Assembly (NCBI RefSeq): GCF_021729075.1
Contig: NZ_JAJSAQ010000002.1
Location: 597,598 to 661,597, forward strand
DNA from: Microbulbifer guangxiensis
Lineage (GTDB): Bacteria; Pseudomonadota; Gammaproteobacteria; Pseudomonadales; Cellvibrionaceae
Reading direction: 5' to 3'
DNA: 64,000 nucleotides
Part shown: one piece after another, positions 26,912-35,326 of the stretch
Numbering within the stretch: position 1 is the stretch's first letter
How the letters are laid out: each line of letters starts with the position of its first letter
Position numbers and translations under genes: made by a program
The notes under the pieces: model-generated
Databases searched by the model: none
Seen by the model: only the letters and a program-made list of their open reading frames with translations
What the model was told of the DNA's origin: nothing

Positions 26912-28798
26912 ATGGCCCACCGCAATCAATTCCAGCTGCTCGGCAGCCGTCGATTCCTGCCGTTCTTCACCACACAGTTTCTCGGCGCTTTCAATGACAA
27001 TGTGTTCAAGAGCGCACTGATGGTGATGATTGCCTTCCGCCTGGCAGCGGATCAGGCAAATACGCTCAACAACCTGGCCGCTGGCCTGTTTATCCTGCCG
27101 TTCTTCCTGTTCTCCGCCACCGCCGGCCAGCTCGCCGACAAGTACGACAAAAGCCTGCTGATCCGCCGTATCAAGCTGGCGGAGATCGGCATCGCACTGC
27201 TTGGCGTCTACGCGCTTGTCAGCGGCAACAATAACCTGAGCCTGCTGGTGCTGTTCCTGCTGGGCGTGCAGTCGGCATTTTTCGGGCCGATCAAATACGC
27301 CATCCTGCCCCAGCACCTGCAGCGCAACGAACTGGTGGGCGGTAATGCGCTGGTGGAGATGGCCACCTTCGTGGCCATTCTCTCCGGCACCATCACAGGC
27401 ACCATCCTGTTCGGCATCGGTGATAGCGAAAGTGGCGGCACCTGGTGGGTCGGCGGTGTCATCATCGCCGTTTCCATGGCCGGCTACCTGGTCTGCCGTA
27501 GCGTGCCGGCTGCACCCGCTCCGGTACCGGATCTACAGATCGACCTGAATCCCATGCGCCAGACGGCGCGTCTGCTGCGGGAGATCGTCAAGACACCGGC
27601 CATTTTTTATTCCATTGTCGGCATTTCCTGGTTCTGGCTGCTGGGCGCAGCCTACCTCACCCAGATCCCCAGCTTCAGCAAGAATGTGCTCGCCGGCAGC
27701 GAGAGCCTGGTAGCGCTGCTGTTGTGCAGCTTCACCATTGGTGTCGCTATCGGCTCACTGCTGTGCGAGCGGCTCTCCGGTGGCCGCATCGAACTGGGGC
27801 TGGTGCCTCTGGGAGCCGCCGGGCTCACCTATGGCGGCGTAATGCTGGCGGTCATTGGTGGTGGACTGGAGCCATTGCAGGAACCGAGCCTCACTGCTTT
27901 CTGGCATAGCCCCGGAGCACAGGCCTTCCTCGCACACCTGGTGCTGATCGGCATTTTCGGTGGCTTCTATATCGTGCCACTGTACGCAATGATCCAGGAC
28001 CGCACAGAAAAAGCCCTGCGCGCACGGGTGATTTCCATCACCAATATCCTCAATGCGCTGTTCATGGTGATCTCGGCAATCCTTGGCATCACCTTCCTGA
28101 ACCTGCTGAACTTCAGCATCCCGGAATTCTTCCTGGTGATCGCGCTGATGAATGCCGCGGTAGCAGTGTTTGTTTTCAACAAGGTGCCGGAATTCGCCAT
28201 GCGTTTCCTGGTATGGCTCCTCTCCCACACCATGTATCGGGTCAGGCATGAGGGGCTGGAACAAATTCCCGATGAGGGCCCGGCCATCATTGCCTGCAAC
28301 CATGTGAGCTACGTGGATGCGTTACTACTGGCCGGGGCGGTACGCCGGCCGATCCGCTTTATCATGTACAAGCCCATCTACGAGATTCCGGTGCTGCATT
28401 TCATCTTCCGCACCGGCCGCGCCATCCCCATCTGCTCGAAGCAGAAAGACCCACAGGGTTACACCCGCGCCTTCGAGGAAATCGAGCAAGCGCTGAACGA
28501 CGGCGACCTGCTGTGCATCTTCCCCGAGGGGCAGCTGACCAGGGATGGCGAGCTCGCGCCTTTCAAGGCGGGTATCGAGAAGATCCTGCAGAAAAATCCA
28601 GTGCCGGTGATCCCCATGGCCCTGCGCGGCCTGTGGGGCAGCTTCTTCAGCCACAAGGATGGCAGCGCCTTCAGCACCTGGCCGAAGCGCTTCTGGTCAA
28701 GGGTCAGCGTGGTGGCTGGCAAGCCACTGGATGCAGCTTCCGCGCGGGCAGAGGAGCTCGAGCAAGTAGTACTGGGATTGCGAGGTGAGCAGCGCTAG
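26912..28798 (+). CDS. LplT-like MFS transporter fused to PlsC acyltransferase
   Basis: A 628-residue membrane protein started at ATG 26912 (MAHRNQFQLLGS), with an AGGGGAG site 9 bases ahead. Residues 1-420 are a 12-helix MFS transporter of the lysophospholipid flippase LplT type (FLGAFNDNVFKSAL near the start; FFGPIKYAILPQHL). Residues about 430-628 are a 1-acylglycerolphosphate acyltransferase domain, with NHVSYVD holding the catalytic H464 and D469, and the phosphate-binding FPEGQ at 537-541. Together they could flip lysophospholipid inward and re-acylate it. The acyl-ACP synthetase part of the E. coli Aas system is absent here. Confidence 0.9.
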   Translation: MAHRNQFQLLGSRRFLPFFTTQFLGAFNDNVFKSALMVMIAFRLAADQANTLNNLAAGLFILPFFLFSATAGQLADKYDKSLLIRRIKLAEIGIALLGVYALVSGNNNLSLLVLFLLGVQSAFFGPIKYAILPQHLQRNELVGGNALVEMATFVAILSGTITGTILFGIGDSESGGTWWVGGVIIAVSMAGYLVCRSVPAAPAPVPDLQIDLNPMRQTARLLREIVKTPAIFYSIVGISWFWLLGAAYLTQIPSFSKNVLAGSESLVALLLCSFTIGVAIGSLLCERLSGGRIELGLVPLGAAGLTYGGVMLAVIGGGLEPLQEPSLTAFWHSPGAQAFLAHLVLIGIFGGFYIVPLYAMIQDRTEKALRARVISITNILNALFMVISAILGITFLNLLNFSIPEFFLVIALMNAAVAVFVFNKVPEFAMRFLVWLLSHTMYRVRHEGLEQIPDEGPAIIACNHVSYVDALLLAGAVRRPIRFIMYKPIYEIPVLHFIFRTGRAIPICSKQKDPQGYTRAFEEIEQALNDGDLLCIFPEGQLTRDGELAPFKAGIEKILQKNPVPVIPMALRGLWGSFFSHKDGSAFSTWPKRFWSRVSVVAGKPLDAASARAEELEQVVLGLRGEQR

Positions 28799-29110
28799 AT
28801 CACCAGCATAGCCGCAGTTGCCAGGACTCCAGTGACACTACCCCACGGGCTTTCATGCGGGCGCTGGGGGCGACTCGTTATTGTCCTCTGGCCGGAAACT
28901 GACCCAGCATGCGAATGACGTTAGTCTGCACTGGCCATAGGATCGTGACCAAGTCGGCCTTGTTCGCCTCTTTTCTTCCCAGGATGATCCGTCACGGGCT
29001 GAACAGTGGGCGCAGGACATGCAACTGGAGGGTGTTGCCGTTGAATGCCTCAGGTTAACGGATCGGACTCCCCGGCTCACAGTTCCTCTTCAGGTAGGTC
29101 GGGGCGTCAA
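28799..29110. other. 312-base interval without an identifiable gene
   Basis: Lies between the convergent LplT-PlsC fusion and DUF3175-type genes. Short open frames on both strands have no recognisable domain, start signal or terminator. One plus-strand stretch near 28965-29060 reads DDPSRAEQWAQDMQLEGV, which has the look of a gene remnant, but I cannot assign it. Confidence 0.4.
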
Positions 29111-29437
29111 TTACCTATCCCCGGGATTGCCCCTGGTCGGCTTGTCGTATAGCGCGCGCAGCTCTTCCTTGGCCTGCTCCAGCACTGCGCGCTGCTCGTC
29201 ACTGAGGCTTTTGCCTGCACGATTGATATAGAAGGTGAGCATCGACATGGCAGAGCGGAAAGGGTCTGACTTCCTTCGCCGGCTCTCCTCCGCAGATTGG
29301 CTCAGCGATCGGGCAATCTCGCCCGGATCCTGCAGGGTAAAGACCCCCTCTTCAAGGTCGAGTGCGTCGCTTGTCTCCGTGACCTTTTGCGACCACTTGG
29401 CCGACTGCGGGCCTGCCCCCTTGCCTTCTCCTGGCAC
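29111..29437 (-). CDS. DUF3175-type small protein
   Basis: A 108-residue basic/acidic protein containing the family block KWSQKVTETSDALDLEEGVF, then DPGEIARSLSQSAEESRRRKSDPFRSAMSMLTFYINRAGKSL, and ending in a helical LEQAKEELRALYDKP. Function is unknown. The frame begins with GTG at 29437, 9 bases after the stop of the GNAT gene, so the two probably share a transcript. Homologues usually have a more Lys/Arg-rich N-terminus than the PGEGKGAGP seen here, so the 5' end may have diverged. Confidence 0.75.
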   Translation of the reverse strand: MPGEGKGAGPQSAKWSQKVTETSDALDLEEGVFTLQDPGEIARSLSQSAEESRRRKSDPFRSAMSMLTFYINRAGKSLSDEQRAVLEQAKEELRALYDKPTRGNPGDR

Positions 29438-29446
29438 TGCGTCGCC

Positions 29447-29977
29447 CTACCAGTGCTCTGGCGCACTCAGCGCAGCCGCACAGCCAGCCACCCCGGCCAC
29501 TTGCTCCAACACACCGGGTTTCAGCTCCAGCGCCATCCACGCTTCAGGGTAGGCCAGGTCATGGGGTGCCTTCACCAGGTGACCAGCGCGGAAACCAAAG
29601 CGTGAATAGTAGGCAGGATCTCCCAGCACAAATACCAGTTCAATACCGCCTTTTTGCAAGAGATTGAGCCCTTCCTTTACCAGGGCAGTTCCGATGCCCT
29701 GCCCGTGGTAGCGTCGCAACACCGCCAGGGGCGCCAGGATGGAAGCACTAACTGAGCACTCCCCCTCAACATGCACATTGGTAAAGATCACACAGCCAAC
29801 GGGGTCGCCCGCGCCTTCGGCCACCAGCACCAGACGAGGTTCTGCTGTGACGTCCTGCAGCAAGTCCACTGCCAGCTGCGCCACTGTCGCACCCTCCTCT
29901 TCCTCGAAAGCGTCCAGGTGAATGGTGCGAATAAGTTCGCCCTCATTGGGGCCTGCTGTGCGTATCGTGATTGACAT
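29447..29977 (-). CDS. GNAT-family N-acetyltransferase
   Basis: A 176-residue acetyltransferase started at ATG 29977 (MSITIRTAGPNEGELIR), preceded by AAGGTGGAG. The acetyl-CoA-binding motif A, PLAVLRRYHGQGIGTALVKEGL, lies at about 85-107, followed by FVLGDPAYYSRFGFRAG, which is typical of the YhbS-like branch. Substrate unknown; these act on small molecules or protein N-termini. An upstream extension of the frame to 30046 has no similarity. It is followed closely by the DUF3175-type gene. Confidence 0.88.
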   Translation of the reverse strand: MSITIRTAGPNEGELIRTIHLDAFEEEEGATVAQLAVDLLQDVTAEPRLVLVAEGAGDPVGCVIFTNVHVEGECSVSASILAPLAVLRRYHGQGIGTALVKEGLNLLQKGGIELVFVLGDPAYYSRFGFRAGHLVKAPHDLAYPEAWMALELKPGVLEQVAGVAGCAAALSAPEHW

Positions 29978-30100
29978 TACTCCACCTTGAATCTCAGCGC
30001 CTGACTTATTCCAGTGCCTAACTAATTCGCCTGACGCCGGTAGCATGCTTTCTCGGGAGGGTTGAAGGGCAGAGCCGGCGACTGTCAGATCGTCTCTGGA

Positions 30101-30472
30101 CTAAGCCAGTTCAGCCATCTTTTGGCCAACATGTGCCAGAACTTCATTCAGATCATCGGTTGGGCTGAACTCAACGCAGTGCGTATCTGTCTCAAATCTC
30201 ACTGAATGACCAGGCCGAAGATAGTAGGTCTCACCTGGACCGATCCTTGCAGACTGGCCATCAGAATAATCAACAATGACTTCCCCTTTAAAAACATACC
30301 CCCAGTGGGGACACTGACAAGAGTTGTCTTTCAGGCCATTCAATAGCGGCGCAAAGTCTGTACCGGGAGCAAACTGCAGGTGGCTAATGGTCATTCCACC
30401 AGCCTCTTCAGCCTGAACTCGCGCGGACGGGATATCCATTACAGTTTTCATTTCAGCTATTTTACAATGCAT
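30101..30472 (-). CDS. Cupin-domain protein
   Basis: A 123-residue single-domain cupin started at ATG 30472 (MHCKIAEMKTV), with AAGG 8 bases upstream. Residues about 50-110 carry the cupin strands: CPHWGYVFKGEVIVDYSDG, then RIGPGETYYLRPGHSVRFE and HCVEFSP. Of the usual metal ligands, the first histidine motif is partly kept (H in CPHWGYV) and others are altered, so it may bind a ligand without being an enzyme. A single gene at the edge of a lower-GC region. Confidence 0.75.
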   Translation of the reverse strand: MHCKIAEMKTVMDIPSARVQAEEAGGMTISHLQFAPGTDFAPLLNGLKDNSCQCPHWGYVFKGEVIVDYSDGQSARIGPGETYYLRPGHSVRFETDTHCVEFSPTDDLNEVLAHVGQKMAELA

Positions 30473-30620
30473 CTTTCTCACCTTTTTATTGACTCAACAG
30501 AGCCATCTTATTGACTTAGCACAGCCATACAAATCTTGCCCCACATGCGATCGCCTCTGTTTAAGAATCCAGCATAATTTTCTGTGTGAATGAGCTGGTG
30601 ACGGCCGCCCTCCAACAATA

Positions 30621-30830
30621 CTAATCGGACGCCACCTGGGAATCCTTTATTGATTTATCGCCCTTATTAAGACCGTAAAAGAGGGGAAGCAAAGCTGCCA
30701 TCACTAAAAAATAAAAAAACTGGAGAGATTCACTCTCCGTGATTGCAAGCCCGACAAGGGCCGCACTGAACATCATACTTAAACCGAGGAACCTCGAAGC
30801 TGATTTCGGCTTATCTTTTCGGCAGCTCAC
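30621..30830 (-). CDS. Small membrane protein, 69 residues (hypothetical)
   Basis: An open frame with a basic N-terminus (MSCRKDKPKSASRF), two hydrophobic segments (about 15-30 and 36-55) and a charged tail (NKGDKSIKDSQVASD). Composition and charge distribution are those of a two-helix inner-membrane protein with positive ends inside. I recognise no family. The local sequence is lower in GC than the rest of the window, which fits acquired DNA. Confidence 0.45.
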   Translation of the reverse strand: MSCRKDKPKSASRFLGLSMMFSAALVGLAITESESLQFFYFLVMAALLPLFYGLNKGDKSIKDSQVASD

Positions 30831-30917
30831 TGAATCTTATCCTCTTTGATATTATTTGATCCTGCAGTATACATAACACCCAACCAAATAGCGGTCTAAA
30901 AATGCGCCACGCACGTA

Positions 30918-31127
30918 TCAATATTGAGAAATTGCGTTCAACCTAAAATTGGCACAAAGGTTATAGGCATCCCCCTCAATGGATTCTCTAGAGTGAGAAA
31001 AGAACTCGTCGACACGCCGGGAAGATGATAGCCACACGAGCAAAATCACAGCAAAGCCTCCCTGAGCAATGCTGACCATCCATTGGATTTTCCTGGCCGC
31101 ACTTTCTATGAACTGCCGAAAAACCAA
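30918..31127 (-). CDS. Possible small single-helix membrane protein
   Basis: A 69-residue frame with one hydrophobic segment (SIAQGGFAVILLVWLS, about 19-34) between charged flanks. No family, no clear ribosome-binding site. It may be a real short gene of the accessory stretch or a chance frame. Confidence 0.3.
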   Translation of the reverse strand: MVFRQFIESAARKIQWMVSIAQGGFAVILLVWLSSSRRVDEFFSHSRESIEGDAYNLCANFRLNAISQY

Positions 31128-31437
31128 AAACCAGCAATATCTGGATAGCCATTCCGCAGTAATGGCCTAGCCTACCCCCCCATCTGCATCAAAACCACAC
31201 CGTGGCAACTCCCCAGCATTCTAGACGCTTGATTGCGTTAAAATAACGCCAAGAAGAGAGGGCTAACTGATGAGCAGAAAGCGCCATTCAGGAGAATTCA
31301 CGCATCGATGAGGGCTTGCCATCAAAACTGGGCTCGTCATCATCGCGCAGTCGCAAAACATGACCAATGAAATTATTACGATCTAGGAGCCTTATGTCCG
31401 CATAACTCTGGAGGCAATAATCAGGAGGCCAGCACCA
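31128..31437. other. 310-base accessory interval without a gene
   Basis: Moderately AT-rich. A short A-rich stretch with GTTAAAATAACG near 31236 and scattered repeats of ordinary type are all I see; no tRNA-like or attachment-site structure. Confidence 0.35.
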
Positions 31438-31857
31438 TCACGCCCAAACCAATAAAGCCGGATTGAATACCATTGCCTCGCCGGGTTTAGCGGATGCCGC
31501 GCCGGAACCACCAAGGTCCATAGTGCGACCATGGAATGAAACAAAAGATACCGCTTCTGCAATATAGGTTGAGATACAATACATAATGCACAGAATCTGT
31601 TTTTGCATCTCAGGCATTATGCTTGTGCAACCTTTATAAAATCCACGAAATCTCACAGCGATAGTGAATGGCATCAGCTTTCTGCAATACAGTATGAGAC
31701 CAGCAGACGCGACCAAGAGCGAGCTCAAAATAGAACATGACGCAAACCACTGCAGCATACCTCTCCTGACCCCTTCCATCACGTCAAAGCTGAAAAATGA
31801 GCACCCACTGAGACCAAAGACATGCGCTACTGATATGGGAAGCATTTGCGACCCCAA
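31438..31857 (-). CDS. Possible membrane protein, 139 residues (hypothetical)
   Basis: The frame has hydrophobic stretches at about 40-60 and 87-105, separated by a Cys-containing loop, and ends MVFNPALLVWA. No family recognised, the N-terminus is not convincing as a signal, and there is no strong ribosome-binding site. A real gene is possible given the lack of a better candidate here. Confidence 0.3.
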   Translation of the reverse strand: MGSQMLPISVAHVFGLSGCSFFSFDVMEGVRRGMLQWFASCSILSSLLVASAGLILYCRKLMPFTIAVRFRGFYKGCTSIMPEMQKQILCIMYCISTYIAEAVSFVSFHGRTMDLGGSGAASAKPGEAMVFNPALLVWA

Positions 31858-31927
31858 GCAACAAAAGCCCTACAGAGCAACTCACATAATGCGTGCGGGG
31901 CCAAGGAAAATCATTCTTCAACCAAGC

Positions 31928-32290
31928 CTAAATTTCGACTGTAGCATTAAGCGCATTTAGCAAAAAAATGAATGCACCCACGGCAACGATACCGCCAACC
32001 ACTGCGACACTCTTACCCACGGCAACTTCCCTTAACTGCAAGGCAACCACATCATCTATTTCCACTCGGCTTTCCAAGCCAATGATATATACAGAATTCA
32101 CCTCAGACACAACCAACGCCAATGCGCCGTCTTTCTTGGTAAATACCACTATCTCATCACCAGGCTTTATAATTTCACCTTTTCTTATTTCGTCTCTCAG
32201 CTGCTGCGATGACATCTCCACGCCTTCAAATGTGGCACAACCAGAAATCAAGCTCACCGAGAATAAAAGAACTATCAGGACAACTCTCAT
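31928..32290 (-). CDS. Small putative lipoprotein with C-terminal hydrophobic helix
   Basis: A 120-residue protein with a clear lipoprotein signal: MRVVLIVLLFSVSLISGC, lipobox LISGC with C18. After it come a charged segment (SSQQLRDEIRKGEIIKPGDEIVVFTKKDG), beta-rich sequence (LVVSEVNSVYIIGLESRVEIDDVVALQLREV) and a hydrophobic helix at about 93-113. The pattern of EIIKPGDEIVV and IGLESRVEIDDV resembles small bacterial proteins of unknown role that control access to a surface or membrane complex. Membership in a named family is not established. Confidence 0.7.
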   Translation of the reverse strand: MRVVLIVLLFSVSLISGCATFEGVEMSSQQLRDEIRKGEIIKPGDEIVVFTKKDGALALVVSEVNSVYIIGLESRVEIDDVVALQLREVAVGKSVAVVGGIVAVGAFIFLLNALNATVEI

Positions 32291-32828
32291 AGCCCACCCC
32301 CTCCGTCAAAAATAAAGCTTCCCCGCCTTACCTTATCGCCATATGGCCCAGCCCCTACTGAGTCCAAGATACAGGGAGGTAACCCTACTGAAATTAGGAC
32401 TTACCAAACGAACACAGCAGCCACCCTTCAGCCAGCCTGTTCGTGTTGATGCAAGAAAGCTGATAGCCTTCACACACAAGAAAACAGGTTTCCAGCCTTA
32501 TAAGGGCCTTAAATCTCCTGCCAAATCACTTAGCATCTACTCCGACAACTACAAGTTGCAAGCGACCGATATACAAGGCACACTTGGCAGCCCCTGGTGC
32601 AAAAACTCGGTGACGAGAGGGACCAGCATCGACCAGAAGACAAGGCCGCTTCCGTAACCGACAGGTTCACCAGCTTTGGAGGAGCGGCCTGTGCTCAGCA
32701 CTAAAACCACCCCTCACCCAGCCCAGGTCCTGACGTCACCTTCAGCGGCACCGCCCATAGCTTCCCCTAAAACAGGACAAATCTATGGACACAGAGGCTT
32801 CAGAGCTTTGCCCTGGAGCCCATCATAC
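32291..32828. other. 538-base interval without a supported gene
   Basis: Several short open frames exist on the plus strand (for example 32343-32657), but none has a domain, signal or ribosome-binding site. Base composition is mixed. I see no repeat or terminator that I can support. Confidence 0.4.
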
Positions 32829-33170
32829 TCAGGCGAACTTGGGGCTCACTCCCCACTGATTTTCCTCTTCACTATCCATCACCAGAAAAACGATCAATAC
32901 AATGCCGCCGATAACGGGGATGAGTGCGAGAAGCTGCCACCAACCACTTTTCCCTATGTCGTGAAGACGGCGGGCGGTGATACTGATATTGGGGATAAGC
33001 AGTGCTAGAGCATAGAGACTGGTGAACAAAAGCGTACCGAATATGGCATCCACGATACTGAAGCCAATATAGAGCACAAAATAAACAAGCACGAACATCC
33101 AGTATTCTTTCCGGCGGGCCCGCCCCGTGAAATCAGCATACCTGTTCAGTGCGTCCAGAAAATATTCCAT
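32829..33170 (-). CDS. DUF805 family membrane protein
   Basis: A 113-residue protein with the DUF805 signature: YADFTGRARRKEYWMFVLVYF at 11-31, then hydrophobic segments at about 25-45, 47-60 and 79-97, the loop NISITARRLHDIGKSGWW (61-78) and a charged tail after DSEEENQWG. The family is integral to the inner membrane and its function is unknown. Short but complete. Confidence 0.92.
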   Translation of the reverse strand: MEYFLDALNRYADFTGRARRKEYWMFVLVYFVLYIGFSIVDAIFGTLLFTSLYALALLIPNISITARRLHDIGKSGWWQLLALIPVIGGIVLIVFLVMDSEEENQWGVSPKFA

Positions 33171-33535
33171 AGGGATCCTTATTCAATATTGTTATTCCGC
33201 GAATACTCCAGCAGCGTCAAAAATTCACAGATGCCACTTTCGCTTTACTATTCGATTACCACTGGCCAAGAAAACCCTGATCCAGCAGGAAAATCAAGCC
33301 AAAGTTGACACCCCGCTGCCTTATTGCCCCTTGAGCACCTAATCTGCACGGATAATTTGCCATACGCCTGCTGTATCTTTTATTTTTGTGGGCCTGATAC
33401 CACGGAAGGGGACGCTTCGGACCTGCAGCTTTGGCTGCCCAGCACCGTAGGCGCCTGTACCCAGACACAAAAAACCCCGCACAAGGCGGGGTCCAGTCAG
33501 TTAGCAAGCTTCAGCTCTTGCTGGCTTCGCCGGCA
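33171..33535. other. 365-base interval with a leftward terminator
   Basis: Non-coding between the DUF805 gene start and the M28 peptidase stop. A minus-strand terminator occupies 33468-33491; the remainder shows nothing identifiable. Confidence 0.5.
33468..33491 (-). terminator. Intrinsic terminator of the M28 peptidase transcript
   Basis: On the minus strand, CCCCGC/GCGGGG (33475-33480 paired with 33486-33491) with a 5-base loop is followed by a T-run (the A-run at 33468-33474 on the plus strand). It lies 45 bases after the peptidase stop codon. Confidence 0.88.
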
Positions 33536-34945
33536 TCAGTTTTCAGTAGGGACCCGACCCAGGTCGCCCTCCATTTCGGAAGCGAGGAAAGACATCACCA
33601 CCCAGGCAGCGACGTTCTGCTTGAGGATCTCCGGGTCCACCTTGTCCAGGGTGTCATTGGGCGTGTGGTGGTAGTCGAAGTAGTCGGTACCATCCTGATA
33701 CAGGCCGAAGGCCGGCACTCCACGGGCGACGAACACGCTGCTGTCGGGACCGCCGGAGGACTGATTGTTGCCACGCTTGATACCGAGCGGGGCCAGCAGT
33801 TGCATCATCTGGTCGGCAATGTCGAACTTGGTTTCCGGGAGGCGGGTGTCGAAGCGCCAGATCTTGCCGGCACCGAAATCCGATTCGGATACGGCAATGA
33901 TGTTGTCCAGCTCGCCCTGATGTCTTTCCACATACTGCTTGGCGCCGACGAGACCGATCTCCTCGGCTCCGTAGAGGATCACCCGCAGGGTGCGGCGTGG
34001 GCGCTGGGGCAGCTCGGCGATCATGCGCGCGGTTTCCATGACGATGGCAACGCCAGCGCCGTCATCCAGCGCACCGGTGCCTTCATCCCAGGAATCCAAG
34101 TGGGCGCCAATGATCATCACTTCCTCGGGGTTTTCACGGCCGGTGATCTCGCCGATCACGTTGAACGAGGGGCCGTCCTCAAGGCGCTGGTTGTGTACGT
34201 CCAGGTTCACCACCACCGGCTGGCCGCGCTCCAGCATGGCTTCCAGCAAATTGGCGTCCGGGGCGGACAGGGCCAGGGCCGGGACCGGATTCTCGACGCC
34301 GTCGATGGACATCATGCCGGTGTGGGCGAAGCGGTCGGAATCGGTGCCCACGGAACGGATCATCAGCGCGGCAGCCTCTTTCTCGGCCGCGGCACGCATA
34401 CCGCGGCTGCGGCCGCCAACGGCCGGGCCATAGCCCTCACCGGTACGGGTACGCTCCATACGCTTGTTGATGAATGCAATCTTGCCGCGGACTTTCTCCG
34501 CCGGAGCTTCGATGAGTTCGCTCACATCGCTGAACTCGACGATCTCAGCAGTCAGGCCCTCTTCCGGAGTGCCGACGCTGTAGCCAAGAGAAGAGACCAC
34601 CAGCGGCTGCGGGAAGGGGGACACCACTCGGGCATGGGCATGGCCGCGGTTCCAGCGCGGCACTTCGATCTGCTCGGTGTAGACCCGGTCAAAGCCCAGC
34701 GCTTTCATTTTCTCCTGCGCCCAGGCGACGGCTCGGCGGTCGCCTTCGGAACCTGCCGGCCGCGGACCCACCTCAACGGTGAGAGACTCCACGATGCTGT
34801 AGGCATCGGAAGACTCCAGCGCGCGGTCCCGCAGCACCTCGGCCACGGAGAGGTCTTCCTGGGACAGGGGCTTGGCAGCGGCCGTGGTGACGGCAAGCGC
34901 GGCGAGGAATCCACTGGTCATGGCCAGCAGGGGTCTGAGTTTCAT
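33536..34945 (-). CDS. M28-family zinc aminopeptidase/carboxypeptidase, exported
   Basis: A 469-residue enzyme started at ATG 34945 (MKLRPLLAMTSGFLAALAV), which has AAGG 8 bases upstream and a good signal peptide to about residue 23 (TTAAAKPLS). The middle carries a PA-type insert (about 120-250). The catalytic M28 domain follows with IIGAHLDSWDEGTGALDDGAG (first metal ligands), ILYGAEEIGLVGA (catalytic Glu and ligand), SESDFGAG, and the late GGPDSSVF and YFDYHHTPNDTLDKV with the last histidine. Order and length resemble carboxypeptidase Q-like M28 proteins. It is the end of a leftward cluster with two membrane-protein genes upstream. Confidence 0.9.
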   Translation of the reverse strand: MKLRPLLAMTSGFLAALAVTTAAAKPLSQEDLSVAEVLRDRALESSDAYSIVESLTVEVGPRPAGSEGDRRAVAWAQEKMKALGFDRVYTEQIEVPRWNRGHAHARVVSPFPQPLVVSSLGYSVGTPEEGLTAEIVEFSDVSELIEAPAEKVRGKIAFINKRMERTRTGEGYGPAVGGRSRGMRAAAEKEAAALMIRSVGTDSDRFAHTGMMSIDGVENPVPALALSAPDANLLEAMLERGQPVVVNLDVHNQRLEDGPSFNVIGEITGRENPEEVMIIGAHLDSWDEGTGALDDGAGVAIVMETARMIAELPQRPRRTLRVILYGAEEIGLVGAKQYVERHQGELDNIIAVSESDFGAGKIWRFDTRLPETKFDIADQMMQLLAPLGIKRGNNQSSGGPDSSVFVARGVPAFGLYQDGTDYFDYHHTPNDTLDKVDPEILKQNVAAWVVMSFLASEMEGDLGRVPTEN

Positions 34946-34971
34946 TGTGGTTACCTTCGGTCTCAAGCGGT

Positions 34972-35322
34972 TTACAGCGGTTTGTTTTCTTCGTCGATCA
35001 GGGCCAAGAGCCGGCGGCGCACATCGTGCAGCCGCTCCAGCCCGGCCCCGGTGAACAGGTAGGGCAGCATGCCGGTGTACTCGTCCTCTTCAATGTCGAG
35101 ACACTCGAGCCGCAGCGCTTCCAGTTCCGGGTCATGGCGCATGGGGTAGCCCACCAGCACGCGCCACTCGTTATCGTCGGCCTGGCCGGCGATCACATCT
35201 TCCAGTCCCTTGAGAAAATCGCGCCGCTCCATGCGAAAGCGCGGGGTGCGCATATGCATCAACGCCCAGATTATCAGGGCGAAGACGAGGAATGAAAGGA
35301 CGATGGTCAGCAGGATCGTCAT
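34972..35322 (-). CDS. Small membrane-anchored conserved protein, 116 residues
   Basis: One N-terminal helix (about 2-22, MTILLTIVLSFLVFALIIWAL) followed by a soluble acidic/basic domain (MERRDFLKGLEDVIAGQADDNEWRVLVGY, DPELEALRLECLDIEEDEY, ERLHDVRRRLLALIDEE). I recognise no named family. It lies 4 bases downstream of the TSUP transporter stop and 26 bases ahead of the M28 peptidase start, so the three probably form one transcript. Confidence 0.7.
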   Translation of the reverse strand: MTILLTIVLSFLVFALIIWALMHMRTPRFRMERRDFLKGLEDVIAGQADDNEWRVLVGYPMRHDPELEALRLECLDIEEDEYTGMLPYLFTGAGLERLHDVRRRLLALIDEENKPL

Positions 35323-35326
35323 CCTT

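Noticed and set aside
32343..32657. 104-residue plus-strand frame in the accessory stretch
   Set aside because: No recognisable domain, signal or ribosome-binding site; composition gives no support.
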